NCBI GenBank assembly: GCA_019416685.1
Contig: DXWV01000107.1
Coordinates: 10,496-68,492 of the forward strand
Length of the DNA: 57,997 bases
Direction of reading: 5' to 3'
DNA from: Bacteroides sp.
GTDB taxonomy: Bacteria; Bacteroidota; Bacteroidia; Bacteroidales; Bacteroidaceae
Shown one piece after another: positions 1 to 7,957 of this stretch. The number at the start of each line of letters is the position of its first letter. The first letter of the stretch is position 1. A model generated the notes under the pieces. It was not told where the DNA came from. It searched no databases and was given only the letters and a program-made list of their open reading frames with translations. A program made the position numbers and the translations under genes.

Positions 1-54
1 AAAGCAGAGGGAGGTCATAATCGGTTTTTTTACCGCTCCTTCGTATAAACTCAT
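1..54 (-). CDS. RND efflux transporter, inner-membrane pump (N-terminal fragment)
   Basis: This is the first 18 codons of a gene that runs off the left edge of the window. The peptide reads MSLYEGAVKKPIMTSLCF. A short cytoplasmic start followed by a Pro and the beginning of a hydrophobic helix is typical of AcrB/MexB-type RND pumps in Bacteroides. It is the last visible gene of an operon that also encodes the outer-membrane channel and the periplasmic adaptor, which is the expected third component of such a tripartite exporter. The gap to the adaptor gene is 90 bases and holds an inverted repeat. The identification rests on 18 residues plus context, so the family is likely but the substrate is unknown. 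Confidence 0.75.
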   Translation of the reverse strand, partial: MSLYEGAVKKPIMTSLCF

Positions 55-59
55 ATTAT

Positions 60-134
60 TTAGTGATTAGTTATTGAGTGATGAGTGATAAATGAAAGTA
101 CACAGAGAACTAAGCATTTATCACCAGTCACTAA
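60..134. repeat. Inverted repeat in the adaptor-pump gap
   Basis: The gap between the adaptor and pump genes holds a two-part inverted repeat. The outer arms are TTAGTGA (60-66) and TCACTAA (128-134). The inner arms are GTGATAAATG (85-94) and CATTTATCAC (115-124). The left side is also built of short near-repeats of the type GTGATTAG/GAGTGAT. No clear U-tract follows, so it may be an mRNA structure that sets relative expression within the operon, or just a decayed intergenic repeat. Confidence 0.5.
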
Positions 135-144
135 TCGTTAATAC

Positions 145-1161
145 TTATTTCTCTACGGCTACTTCCATACCGTTAATCAAGCGTGTCTGCCCTGCAACAA
201 CAACCTGTGAGTTGTTGGGTACACCTGACTTTAACTCATACTCCTTACCCATACGACGTCCAAGCTCCACTTTATTGTAAGATACTTTTCCATCCTTGTA
301 TACAAATACATAACGGTCGCCGGAACCTGCCTGCTTCACAATGGCTAAATCAGGAACAACTACGTTGTCTTGAGTACCAAAATTCAGAGTAGCACGGGCA
401 AACATTCCCGGACGCACCCGCTGGTCTTTGTTTTCCAGTTTGATTTCAACAGGGAAAGTACGCGTTGCTGCATCAATAGTAGGATAAACGAGACTAACCT
501 TCCCGCTAAACTCTTCATCACCATATACATCCAGTTTCACAGCAACAGGAGAACCCTTCTTCACCTGAGAGAAGTAAGTTTCAGAAACATTGATCATCAA
601 TTTTACAGGAGTAATCTGCTCTACAACCAGCACGGGGTTTCCACCGCTATACATATCGCCGTTATCGTAATTACGTGCAGTTATGATTCCGCTGATCGGA
701 CTAACCAGTGTTGTATTCTCCATCAGATTTTTGTAAGCAGTCTCCTGTACCTCCAATGCCATCTTCAGTGCATCCCACTCAGATTTGGAAGTACCGCCTA
801 CTTTATAAAGTTCATCGGCACGATTAAATTCAAGACGTTTATTTTCCAGTTGCAACTTCATTTGTTTCAGACTGGCTTCATCCATAAGTACCAGCTTCTG
901 CCCTTTTGAAACACGGTCACCCACTTCCACAAATATCTTATCTATTCTCACAGGAGATGCCGGAGCTATATTATTCTTAACTTCCGCTTCTACCGTTGCC
1001 GTATATTCTTGTATCTGATCAACAGGCTGTGCTTTTACATCTGCCAATTTCACTATCGGCTTATCTTCTACTTTTTCAACAGATTTCTGTTCTTTTCCGC
1101 CAGTACATGAGCCTAGCAGCGTAATAGCAAACAAGGCTACTAATTGGAAACTCTTTTTCAT
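145..1161 (-). CDS. RND efflux periplasmic adaptor (HlyD/MFP family)
   Basis: The gene encodes a 338-residue membrane fusion protein that would bridge an RND pump and a TolC-like channel across the periplasm. It begins with a lipoprotein signal whose lipobox LGSC places the acylated Cys at residue 19. A lipoyl-like half-motif comes next (PASPVRIDKIFVEVGDRVSK, about residues 67-86), then a short alpha-helical hairpin, the second lipoyl half (TLVSPISGIITARNYDNGD), and a beta-barrel and membrane-proximal domain with the typical VRPGMFARATL stretch. Length and domain order fit the AcrA/MexA class. It lies 30 bases after the channel gene in the same direction and is very likely co-transcribed with it. 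The exported substrate cannot be inferred. Confidence 0.93.
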   Translation of the reverse strand: MKKSFQLVALFAITLLGSCTGGKEQKSVEKVEDKPIVKLADVKAQPVDQIQEYTATVEAEVKNNIAPASPVRIDKIFVEVGDRVSKGQKLVLMDEASLKQMKLQLENKRLEFNRADELYKVGGTSKSEWDALKMALEVQETAYKNLMENTTLVSPISGIITARNYDNGDMYSGGNPVLVVEQITPVKLMINVSETYFSQVKKGSPVAVKLDVYGDEEFSGKVSLVYPTIDAATRTFPVEIKLENKDQRVRPGMFARATLNFGTQDNVVVPDLAIVKQAGSGDRYVFVYKDGKVSYNKVELGRRMGKEYELKSGVPNNSQVVVAGQTRLINGMEVAVEK

Positions 1162-1191
1162 GTGGTTTTCTATATTTTTATTTTTCCTGGT

Positions 1192-2541
1192 TTATTTTAT
1201 TACTTCGTCTCTACCCAATACCTGATCAAGATCAGCCTTAGCTACCAAATAATCATAAATTGATTGATTGTAAGTAAGTTCTGCTTGTGTCAGTGACACT
1301 TGCGAGCTATTCAGTTCAAGTACCGTACCCTTGCCTACTTCATAACGTTTGCCGGCAATCAATACTGCTTTTTCAGCTTGCAATACATTTTCTTTGTTAC
1401 TTACAACCTGTTCCGAACTGGCAGCCATATTACTACGATAGCTTTCTATCTGCATATTCAACTTACGTTCCGTATCCACCCGGTTCCACTCCAATTGTTT
1501 CACCTGTATGCGGGCTGTCTTCATCTTTGTAAAATTACTGGCCTTATACAAAGGAATACTCAGATTGAACATTAATGAAGAACTATTGCTCCAGGTATAA
1601 TCAAAGAAATTCAGATTCGGATTATAAAGAGACTGATACTGGTACGAGAGAGACATAGAAAGCGTCGGAAGAAAGTTTGTCCGTTGCGACTTAATGTTCT
1701 TAAGAAGTAATTTATGATTCAAATCAAATTGCTTCATAGTTGTATTATTTATCAGATTCTCATTTCCTGCATTCAACTCTCCGGCAAACAGAGCTGTTTC
1801 ATAATTAGCCAGATTGTCATCAGCCTTTAGGTCTACATCAGCTGTAATACCCATCAATACCCTCAATTGCAATTTCGCCAGTGTCACCGCATTGGAAGCT
1901 GACACAACACTGGGCTTTACACTACGCATCTGCACCTCAGCACTGATCTTATCAAATTCACTTACAGTACCTTGCTGATATTTAGCATTAGCTACATTAA
2001 AGTTGTCTTCTGCCAGTTTATAACTTTTCTGCATTACCTCATAAGTATCTTGCGTCAACATCAGTTGATAATACGCCTTTGTCACCTGGTTAACCAAATC
2101 TTGCTTAGAAGCTCTTGACTTCTCAACAGCTAGTTCAATGTCAGTCTTAGTCATTGACATGGCTTTGTAAACGGAAGGAGCAAATAGAGGCAAACTGACA
2201 GATAAACCTGCATTTGCCGTATTTGAATTGTCCTGCCCCATTTTAAAGGATTGTCCACCAAGATTCATTTGAGCCGCCTGAATCGTATGATCCAGCGTTC
2301 CGGAAAGACTAACCTGTGGTAATAAATTCTGCCAGGTCTCTTTGTTGGCTACCTCCTTTAAGGCAATTTCTTCATCCGCCACTTTAATAGTGGGATTCTC
2401 ACTCAGAGCAATTTCCAGCGCTTTATCCAAAGTCAGGGTCAAAGTATCTTTTGCCTCCTGTGCCCGTACAAAGCCCCCGGCAAGAAAAACTACTATACCC
2501 AAAAGCAGCTTCTTGCCTGCTAATTTTCTCATTTTGTTCAT
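1192..2541 (-). CDS. TolC-family outer-membrane efflux channel
   Basis: The 449-residue product has a signal peptide (hydrophobic stretch about residues 12-26, ending FVRAQ). Two similar halves of long amphipathic helices separated by beta-strand segments follow, which is the TolC/OprM fold. The N-terminal half starts with LTLDKALEIALSENPTIKVA, a conserved opening of outer-membrane efflux proteins, and the C-terminal part carries the matching second repeat (AGKRYEVGKGTVLELNSSQVSL). No lipobox Cys is visible, so it resembles TolC rather than acylated OprM. It sits between the TetR gene (54-base gap) and the adaptor gene (30-base gap), giving the order regulator, channel, adaptor, pump that is common in Bacteroides efflux operons. 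Confidence 0.93.
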   Translation of the reverse strand: MNKMRKLAGKKLLLGIVVFLAGGFVRAQEAKDTLTLTLDKALEIALSENPTIKVADEEIALKEVANKETWQNLLPQVSLSGTLDHTIQAAQMNLGGQSFKMGQDNSNTANAGLSVSLPLFAPSVYKAMSMTKTDIELAVEKSRASKQDLVNQVTKAYYQLMLTQDTYEVMQKSYKLAEDNFNVANAKYQQGTVSEFDKISAEVQMRSVKPSVVSASNAVTLAKLQLRVLMGITADVDLKADDNLANYETALFAGELNAGNENLINNTTMKQFDLNHKLLLKNIKSQRTNFLPTLSMSLSYQYQSLYNPNLNFFDYTWSNSSSLMFNLSIPLYKASNFTKMKTARIQVKQLEWNRVDTERKLNMQIESYRSNMAASSEQVVSNKENVLQAEKAVLIAGKRYEVGKGTVLELNSSQVSLTQAELTYNQSIYDYLVAKADLDQVLGRDEVIK

Positions 2542-2595
2542 AAATAAGTCTTCTTCTTTTTGTAAACTTTTAGTTGTTTGTAAAATCAGGAAAAG

Positions 2596-3255
2596 TTATT
2601 CTCCCGTCCGCTCTATTCTATTTTTTCGATATTCCTGTATAAATTCCTCCAGTACCCTTGCTCCTCTTTCGGTGGCTATTCCACGAAGGAAAGTGAACAT
2701 GATTGACTCATAAACTTCTAAAAAAGGATACTCTTTGCAAATATCCGTATTCATCAGCAAGTCAAATTGCTCACGAACAAGTAAATTGACAATCGCAAAA
2801 TTTACGTCATCACGGAAAATACCTTGTTCTACACCCGACTTGAAAAAAGCAATCGTACTTTCCGAATCCTTGTCGCGATTCTTTTTCACCATATTAAAAA
2901 CATGGGGATATTTCTTCAGATCCTCAAAAAAGCACTTGTTAGTCTTATGAAACATCTCAATACTTTTTTGGAAACATACCAAAATAACTTCCAATACATT
3001 TGTTGACTCAGCCAAAAGATTTTCCAAAAACTCATTTTTATCTTCTTCGTTTTTCAGAATAACCTCTTTCAACAGAGTCTCTTTGTCTTCAAAAACTTCA
3101 TAGAGCGTACGTTTCGATATACCCAACGAAGTAGCTATATCATCCATCGTTATGCTTTTAATACCATGTGAAGTAAAGGCTTCAGTGGCTTTCACTATAA
3201 TTCTGTCTCTCAATTCTACTCTATTCGAAATTTCTTTTGCACTAGTACTCATCAT
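2596..3255 (-). CDS. TetR/AcrR-family transcriptional regulator of the efflux operon
   Basis: This 219-residue protein has a TetR-type helix-turn-helix at about residues 16-62, with the hallmark sequence ITMDDIATSLGISKRTLYEV followed by FEDKETLL. The rest is an all-helical region expected to bind ligand and form the dimer. It is the first gene of the efflux operon. A Bacteroides promoter and a 23-base inverted repeat lie 39-97 bases upstream, so auto-repression released by an efflux substrate is a reasonable model. Two adjacent Met codons open the frame and either could be the start. The inducer is not predictable from sequence. Confidence 0.9.
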   Translation of the reverse strand: MMSTSAKEISNRVELRDRIIVKATEAFTSHGIKSITMDDIATSLGISKRTLYEVFEDKETLLKEVILKNEEDKNEFLENLLAESTNVLEVILVCFQKSIEMFHKTNKCFFEDLKKYPHVFNMVKKNRDKDSESTIAFFKSGVEQGIFRDDVNFAIVNLLVREQFDLLMNTDICKEYPFLEVYESIMFTFLRGIATERGARVLEEFIQEYRKNRIERTGE

Positions 3256-3293
3256 CCATTTCTTTATAATTAGCCGTTTTTTACTATCTATAC

Positions 3294-3316
3294 TTTCACA
3301 CTAATAGTTTGTGAAA
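3294..3316. promoter_or_regulatory. Candidate TetR operator
   Basis: The arms TTTCACA (3294-3300) and TGTGAAA (3310-3316) form a perfect 7-base inverted repeat around a 9-base spacer. It lies just downstream of the -7 box of the tetR promoter, over the expected transcription start, where a repressor would block initiation. The size and symmetry fit a TetR dimer site. No other copy was noticed in the window. Confidence 0.6.
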
Positions 3317-3322
3317 ACTGAA

Positions 3323-3352
3323 CAAAGATAGACAGAAAACTCAGATTACAAA
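3323..3352 (-). promoter_or_regulatory. Bacteroides-type promoter for the tetR-efflux operon
   Basis: Read on the minus strand, TATCTTTG (3330-3323) matches the Bacteroides -7 consensus TAnnTTTG, and TTTG (3352-3349) lies 18 bases upstream of it, close to the usual 19-21 base spacing for the -33 box. Transcription would start near the operator candidate, leaving a leader of about 60 bases before tetR. Confidence 0.6.
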
Positions 3353-3510
3353 TTTAGTTTCCACATTAATCGCTTACATTTGATAATTATTATAGGTTAA
3401 CGGATCAATGTGAAAACAAGTGTTAACAATAAGTACACTACAAAAGTAGATAATCAATGAGATACAGAAAAAGTTTTCTCGTTGACATAGGGGTAATAAT
3501 CGACAAACAA

Positions 3511-3545
3511 CGGATATATTCCGGTAAGTTCCCGGGATATATCCG
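3511..3545 (-). terminator. Hairpin terminator downstream of hutH
   Basis: The arms CGGATATATTCCGG (3511-3524) and CCGGGATATATCCG (3532-3545) pair along 14 bases with one G-U wobble around a 7-base loop. It lies 53 bases beyond the hutH stop and is followed on the minus strand by a moderately T-rich stretch (TTGTTTG). The plus side also has a T-run (TTTTTC), so it could work in both directions. It separates the hut operon from the efflux operon; the rest of the 3256-3598 spacer holds only the tetR promoter and operator. Confidence 0.7.
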
Positions 3546-3598
3546 CTATCGTTTTTCATTTTCAGGCAGATTCTATCTGTAAAGAAGAAAAGAAACCG

Positions 3599-5095
3599 TT
3601 AATAATCAAACTTTGTCCGGTTAAGAAAAGCTACTGTTTTGTGAATCTCTTTATACATTACAATGTCATCTTTAACAAAAGGAACTTCTTTCCGATATTC
3701 GGCAAGAAAACGTTCCAATTTCGGAGAAGTTTTCTCCGGACGGCGGAATTCAATCCCCTGAGCGGCATTCATTAATTCGATAGCAAGAATGTGTTCCAGA
3801 TTATCCATCACCTTATATAATTTTGTTGCCGCATTGGCTCCCATACTGACATGGTCTTCTTGCCCATTGGATGAAACGATGGAATCACTGGAAGCAGCAT
3901 AGCAGTACATTTTATTCTGACTTACCATAGAAGCAGCAGCATACTGTGGTATCATAAATCCCGAATTTAATCCGGGATTAGCAACCAGAAATTCAGGTAA
4001 GCCACGAAGTCCCATAATAAGTTGTGCTACGCGACGTTCGGAAATATTTCCGAGTTCGGCAAGAGCAATGGCAAGAAAATCATAAGAGATAGCAAGGGGC
4101 TGCCCGTGGAAGTTACCTCCGGAGATAATACGGTCTTCATCGGGAAAGATAGTAGGATTATCGGTAACGGAGTTGATTTCGGTCAGCAATACGGAAGCAA
4201 CATAACGGATAGCGTCTTTCGTGGCGCCATGTACTTGCGGAATACAACGGAATGAGTATGGATCTTGTACATGTGCTTTGGGACGAGCAATAAGTTCACT
4301 ACCTTTGAGCAAATTTCTGAAAGCCTCGCCCGTTTCAATTTGCCCTTTATGTGGGCGGATTTGCTGGATACAGTCCATAAAGGGTTCGATACGTCCATCA
4401 AAAGCCTCAAGCGAAATAGCAGCAATAAGGTCAGCTCTTTTAGAAAGCCGGAAAGCTTTAAGAATGGCAAAAACCCCGTTAGCACTCATAAACTGAGTAC
4501 CATTGAGCAAGGCAAGCCCTTCTTTACTCATCAGTTTCACGGGTTCCCATCCAAATTCGTCAAGTACACTGATAGCTTCGCGTTTCTTCCCTTTGTAGTT
4601 AACATCGCCGACTCCAATCAGTGGTAAGAAAAGATTGGCTAATGGAGCCAGATCACCCGAAGCGCCCAAAGAGCCGCGATCATATACGATGGGCATCACA
4701 TCATTGTTAAAGAAATCGAGGATACGCTGTACAGTGATCACCTGTACACCACTATGCCCCAGTGACAAAGCATGGGCTTTGAAAAGCATCATCAACTTGA
4801 TGATAACCGGGCGAATTTCCTCCCCCACGCTACAAGCGTGACTTTTGATAAGATTCTCCTGCAAAGTGCCGAGCTCATCAGGAGAAATATTCTTACTACA
4901 CAAAGAACCAAAACCAGTAGTAATACCATAAAGGGGGGTATCAGAAGCAGCTATTTTTTGGTCCAGATAATCACGGCATCTCTGAATGCGAAGCTTTGCT
5001 TCGGGAGCAAGTTCCAGTTTCAGGTTCTCATTGATGATGCGCTCGATAATATCGAAAGTAAGCTCACCTGAGCCTACATAATAAACGTTGTTCAT
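3599..5095 (-). CDS. hutH: Histidine ammonia-lyase
   Basis: The enzyme removes ammonia from L-histidine to give trans-urocanate, the first step of histidine breakdown. The 498-residue length fits bacterial HutH. The Ala-Ser-Gly triad that cyclizes into the MIO electrophile is visible at residues 145-147 within GSLGASGDLAPLANL, and the conserved YGITTGFG segment carrying the catalytic Tyr is at 56-63. Other family signatures include HSGVQVIT near 114-121 and the QEDHVSMG stretch in the C-terminal half. The start overlaps the end of the cyclodeaminase gene by 4 bases, indicating translational coupling. It is the last gene of the operon and is followed by a hairpin terminator. Confidence 0.97.
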   Translation of the reverse strand: MNNVYYVGSGELTFDIIERIINENLKLELAPEAKLRIQRCRDYLDQKIAASDTPLYGITTGFGSLCSKNISPDELGTLQENLIKSHACSVGEEIRPVIIKLMMLFKAHALSLGHSGVQVITVQRILDFFNNDVMPIVYDRGSLGASGDLAPLANLFLPLIGVGDVNYKGKKREAISVLDEFGWEPVKLMSKEGLALLNGTQFMSANGVFAILKAFRLSKRADLIAAISLEAFDGRIEPFMDCIQQIRPHKGQIETGEAFRNLLKGSELIARPKAHVQDPYSFRCIPQVHGATKDAIRYVASVLLTEINSVTDNPTIFPDEDRIISGGNFHGQPLAISYDFLAIALAELGNISERRVAQLIMGLRGLPEFLVANPGLNSGFMIPQYAAASMVSQNKMYCYAASSDSIVSSNGQEDHVSMGANAATKLYKVMDNLEHILAIELMNAAQGIEFRRPEKTSPKLERFLAEYRKEVPFVKDDIVMYKEIHKTVAFLNRTKFDY

Positions 5096-5721
5096 ATTCT
5101 TAAATCTTGGTTGATAGCATCCAGTAACTCTTTCTCTTTGACACAGGTTTTATGCTCCAGTTCATCTGCCTCAGATTGCAACTGTTCTACAAAGGTCCTA
5201 TCTTTGAGCGAACCGAGATTGATACGGACGTTCATCAGAGCACTCAACACAGCCGAACGAGCGGACATCATGGCTACACAAGCATCGGTCACCGCATTAC
5301 GGTTCCCCAATTTAGCCACATCAGCAATAATCCCCATCAGTTCGTAAGCATTACGGGCCACCTGCATAGGAACAAGGGCAGCAAACTTTGTAGCTTCCTG
5401 AATAGCAGCACTACGGATGTTTTTCTCTTCATCCGTATTTTTGGGTAACTTAAAACAGTCAAATACCTTATTATATGCTTCAGAATCGCGGTCAATATCA
5501 GCCACAAATCCCATTTTCTGTGTAAGAGCGAGATACTGAATATGCTTCATGATTTCCCCGGTATCTTCATAGCCTTTTTTACCTATAGTCAAGCCTGCTA
5601 CCATAGCTGCCAAAGCAGATGCAATTGCACCATTGAGAGCTGCCACACTACCACCACCGGGTACAGGATCGCTTCCGGCCACTTTATTCAGGAAATCTAT
5701 TACTGTTAAATCTACTAACAT
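5092..5721 (-). CDS. fchA: Formiminotetrahydrofolate cyclodeaminase
   Basis: This 209-residue all-helical protein matches the cyclodeaminase half of the mammalian bifunctional FTCD. It would convert 5-formimino-tetrahydrofolate to 5,10-methenyl-tetrahydrofolate and release ammonia. The conserved N-terminal signature SDPVPGGGSVAALNGAIASA is nearly intact here (DPVPGGGSVAALNGAIASAL, about residues 18-37). Later helices contain the expected FAALVPMQVA and RNAVTDACVA segments. The other half of FTCD is encoded separately at 7055-7957, so in this organism the two activities are split by hutI. The gene overlaps hutH by 4 bases and lies 27 bases after hutI. Confidence 0.93.
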   Translation of the reverse strand: MLVDLTVIDFLNKVAGSDPVPGGGSVAALNGAIASALAAMVAGLTIGKKGYEDTGEIMKHIQYLALTQKMGFVADIDRDSEAYNKVFDCFKLPKNTDEEKNIRSAAIQEATKFAALVPMQVARNAYELMGIIADVAKLGNRNAVTDACVAMMSARSAVLSALMNVRINLGSLKDRTFVEQLQSEADELEHKTCVKEKELLDAINQDLRI

Positions 5722-5748
5722 AGTGATCTTATTTTTTTAGTTTTATCA

Positions 5749-7002
5749 TTAAACTACAGGATAAAGAACACCTCTCTTTATCGTTGTATTCACACAATTC
5801 ATACCTATATAATAAGGTAGAATATTATAGTCTGTTGAGTCCAGAACTACAAAGTCACCTTGTTTACCAACTTCAATACTACCAATACGGTCGGCCCGAT
5901 TCAATGCAGCAGCTCCGTTCAAAGTTAATGCAGTAATAGCTTCCTCAATAGTAAAGCCCATGTAAATACAAGCAAGCGCAAAGATTAGTGGGATAGAGCC
6001 GGAAAAACAGCTGCCCGGATTCAAATCTGTAGCTAAAGCCACGGCACAACCGGCATTCATCATATCACGGGCACGGGCATAAGGTTCTTTCAACGCAAAA
6101 GCAGTCAAAGGCAACAAGGTAGCTACCACTCCAGCTTCAGCCATTGCACGGATACCAGTATCAGAAGCATGTAGTAGATGATCGGCAGACAAAGCATTCA
6201 GTTCAGCAGCTAATTCGGCACCTCCGAGCGAAACGATTTCATCCGCATGAAGTTTCAGCAGGAAACCTTGATCACGTGCGACTGTGAGCAAACGACGGGA
6301 CTGTTCTATCGAGAACACCCCTCGTTCACAAAAAACATCACAACATTCGGCGAGTTCGTTTTGCCGGATAATGGGAAGCATTTCATGAATCAGGAAATCA
6401 ATGTATTCATCATCCCGTCCTGTATACTCCGATGGCAGGGCATGTGCCCCCAGAAAAGTGGATACAATATCCACCCGTTTATGCTCATCGTTGTTCAAGC
6501 TACGCATTACTTTCAGCTGCAGTAATTCGGTGTCGCGATTAAGTCCGTAGCCACTCTTTCCTTCTACGGTAGTGACTCCCATCGCACTCATCTTTCTCAA
6601 AAAGCCTTCAGCTTTGGAGCGCATTTTGACAAAATTTTGCTCACGGGTAGCCTTCACCGTACTGGCAATCCCCCCTCCACGTTGCATGATAGACATATAA
6701 CTCTCTCCTTTCAGCCGCCAGGAGAATTCTTCTGCACGTTCGCCTGCAAAAACAAAATGGGTATGTGAATCAACAAAACCAGGTAACAAACACTTGCCAC
6801 GGGCATTATAATGCCAATAGTGATGATAATAACCATCACGCTCTTCACCACGGTTCGGCCCAACGTAGGTAATAATGCCTTCAGTAACTTCTACCGTACC
6901 GTTTTCAATAATCTGCAGTTGTGACATTTCTTCACCCTTCCGGGCGGAAAAGCCAAGAGGGGTCACAATCTTTGCATTAAATATAATCAGGTTTTCGCTC
7001 AT
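5749..7002 (-). CDS. hutI: Imidazolonepropionase
   Basis: The product hydrolyses 4-imidazolone-5-propanoate to N-formimino-L-glutamate, the third step of histidine breakdown. At 417 residues it has the usual size. It belongs to the metal-dependent amidohydrolase superfamily: the HxH metal ligands are His80 and His82 in GFVDSHTHFVFAGERAEEF, further metal or active-site residues lie in LKLHADEIVSLGG and HLLHASD, and the late Asp is in ATDLNPGS. The N- and C-terminal strands form the small composite beta-sandwich typical of the family. It lies between the two separate FTCD-half genes, 27 bases before fchA and 52 bases after the formimidoyltransferase gene. Confidence 0.96.
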   Translation of the reverse strand: MSENLIIFNAKIVTPLGFSARKGEEMSQLQIIENGTVEVTEGIITYVGPNRGEERDGYYHHYWHYNARGKCLLPGFVDSHTHFVFAGERAEEFSWRLKGESYMSIMQRGGGIASTVKATREQNFVKMRSKAEGFLRKMSAMGVTTVEGKSGYGLNRDTELLQLKVMRSLNNDEHKRVDIVSTFLGAHALPSEYTGRDDEYIDFLIHEMLPIIRQNELAECCDVFCERGVFSIEQSRRLLTVARDQGFLLKLHADEIVSLGGAELAAELNALSADHLLHASDTGIRAMAEAGVVATLLPLTAFALKEPYARARDMMNAGCAVALATDLNPGSCFSGSIPLIFALACIYMGFTIEEAITALTLNGAAALNRADRIGSIEVGKQGDFVVLDSTDYNILPYYIGMNCVNTTIKRGVLYPVV

Positions 7003-7054
7003 ACTTAATATATTATTTCAGAACGCCAATTACCCTTAATCTACGTTCCATATA

Positions 7055-7957
7055 TCATTCCATAATTCGTGCTTCAAGTACTTGTTGCATAGAAAAGTTC
7101 TCCAAACCAAGATAATAAGAAGCGGTATCAATCAATGCCTCCATTGGAACAAGCCCGATAATCTCACTACCAACAATACTCACACCATAGCGCCGGGCCT
7201 CGATACGCACCAGTTCAAAAGCACGATAAAGAGCTGTTTTCGTGTAATCAGTCATATTGATAGATACTTGTGTGATCCCCCGGTCCTTCAGTTCTACTCC
7301 CATTGCCTTACAATAACGAAGTCCACCACCAATGAAACGAATCCTCTTAGCGATATCATGAGCTATCTCCAGGTTAGGGGTACTAAGATTAATATTATAC
7401 GCTACTAATGGCATACGTGCACCGATAGCAACAGTTCCTGCTGTTGAATGCCGTTCGACCGGACCAAAATCAGGTGTCCATTCAGGAAGTTTTATTTTCG
7501 CTGCCATGCCTTCAAATTCACCTTTGCGAACAGCAGCCAGATTCTCACGATGAGGGGCCGAAGCTGATTTCTCATATAAGAAGACGGGAAGCCCGTAAAG
7601 TTCTGCCACCTTTGCCCCCACTTCTTTGGAAAGTGCAACAGCCTCATCCATCGTTGTATTCTTTATCGGAATAAAAGGAATGACATCTACTGCTCCCATA
7701 CGAGGGTGCTGCCCTGTATGATGGTTAAGATCAATCAATGCAACGGCAACTCCAACGGCTCCTATAATAGCATCACGTAATGCCTCCGGCTCTCCTACAA
7801 GAGTTACTACCAATCGGTTATGATCTTCATCATTGCTATAATCGAGCAATTTTACTCCAGTACGTGCACGGAAAGGCGATATGATTTTATCTATTTTTGC
7901 CAAATCACGACCCTCACTAAAATTTGGGACGCACTCAATGATTTTATTCCAGTTCAT
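7055..7957 (-). CDS. ftcD: Glutamate formimidoyltransferase
   Basis: This 300-residue enzyme transfers the formimino group of N-formimino-glutamate to tetrahydrofolate, releasing glutamate and linking histidine breakdown to one-carbon metabolism. It corresponds to the N-terminal transferase half of vertebrate FTCD. Visible signatures are the opening IIECVPNFSEGRDL (residues 6-19), the folate-site segment SNDEDHNRLVVTLVGEP, and HTGQHPRMGAVDVIPFIPI, which contains the catalytic-type His near residue 84. Its start overlaps the hutU stop by 4 bases (ATGA), so translation is probably coupled to hutU. No linker or cyclodeaminase domain follows; that activity is in fchA at 5092-5721. Confidence 0.96.
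   Translation of the reverse strand: MNWNKIIECVPNFSEGRDLAKIDKIISPFRARTGVKLLDYSNDEDHNRLVVTLVGEPEALRDAIIGAVGVAVALIDLNHHTGQHPRMGAVDVIPFIPIKNTTMDEAVALSKEVGAKVAELYGLPVFLYEKSASAPHRENLAAVRKGEFEGMAAKIKLPEWTPDFGPVERHSTAGTVAIGARMPLVAYNINLSTPNLEIAHDIAKRIRFIGGGLRYCKAMGVELKDRGITQVSINMTDYTKTALYRAFELVRIEARRYGVSIVGSEIIGLVPMEALIDTASYYLGLENFSMQQVLEARIME

Noticed and set aside
370..909. 179-codon plus-strand frame opposite the adaptor gene
   Set aside because: It is entirely antisense to a well-supported HlyD-family gene and has no family features.
3441..3448. Second TACTTTTG box on the minus strand upstream of tetR
   Set aside because: It matches the -7 consensus, but no -33 box is at a usable distance and it lies about 190 bases from tetR, while a better promoter is present at 3323-3352.
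3374..3559. 61-codon minus-strand frame between hutH and tetR
   Set aside because: It spans the hutH terminator hairpin, has no recognisable motif, and ends in the promoter-containing spacer; it is better explained as chance.
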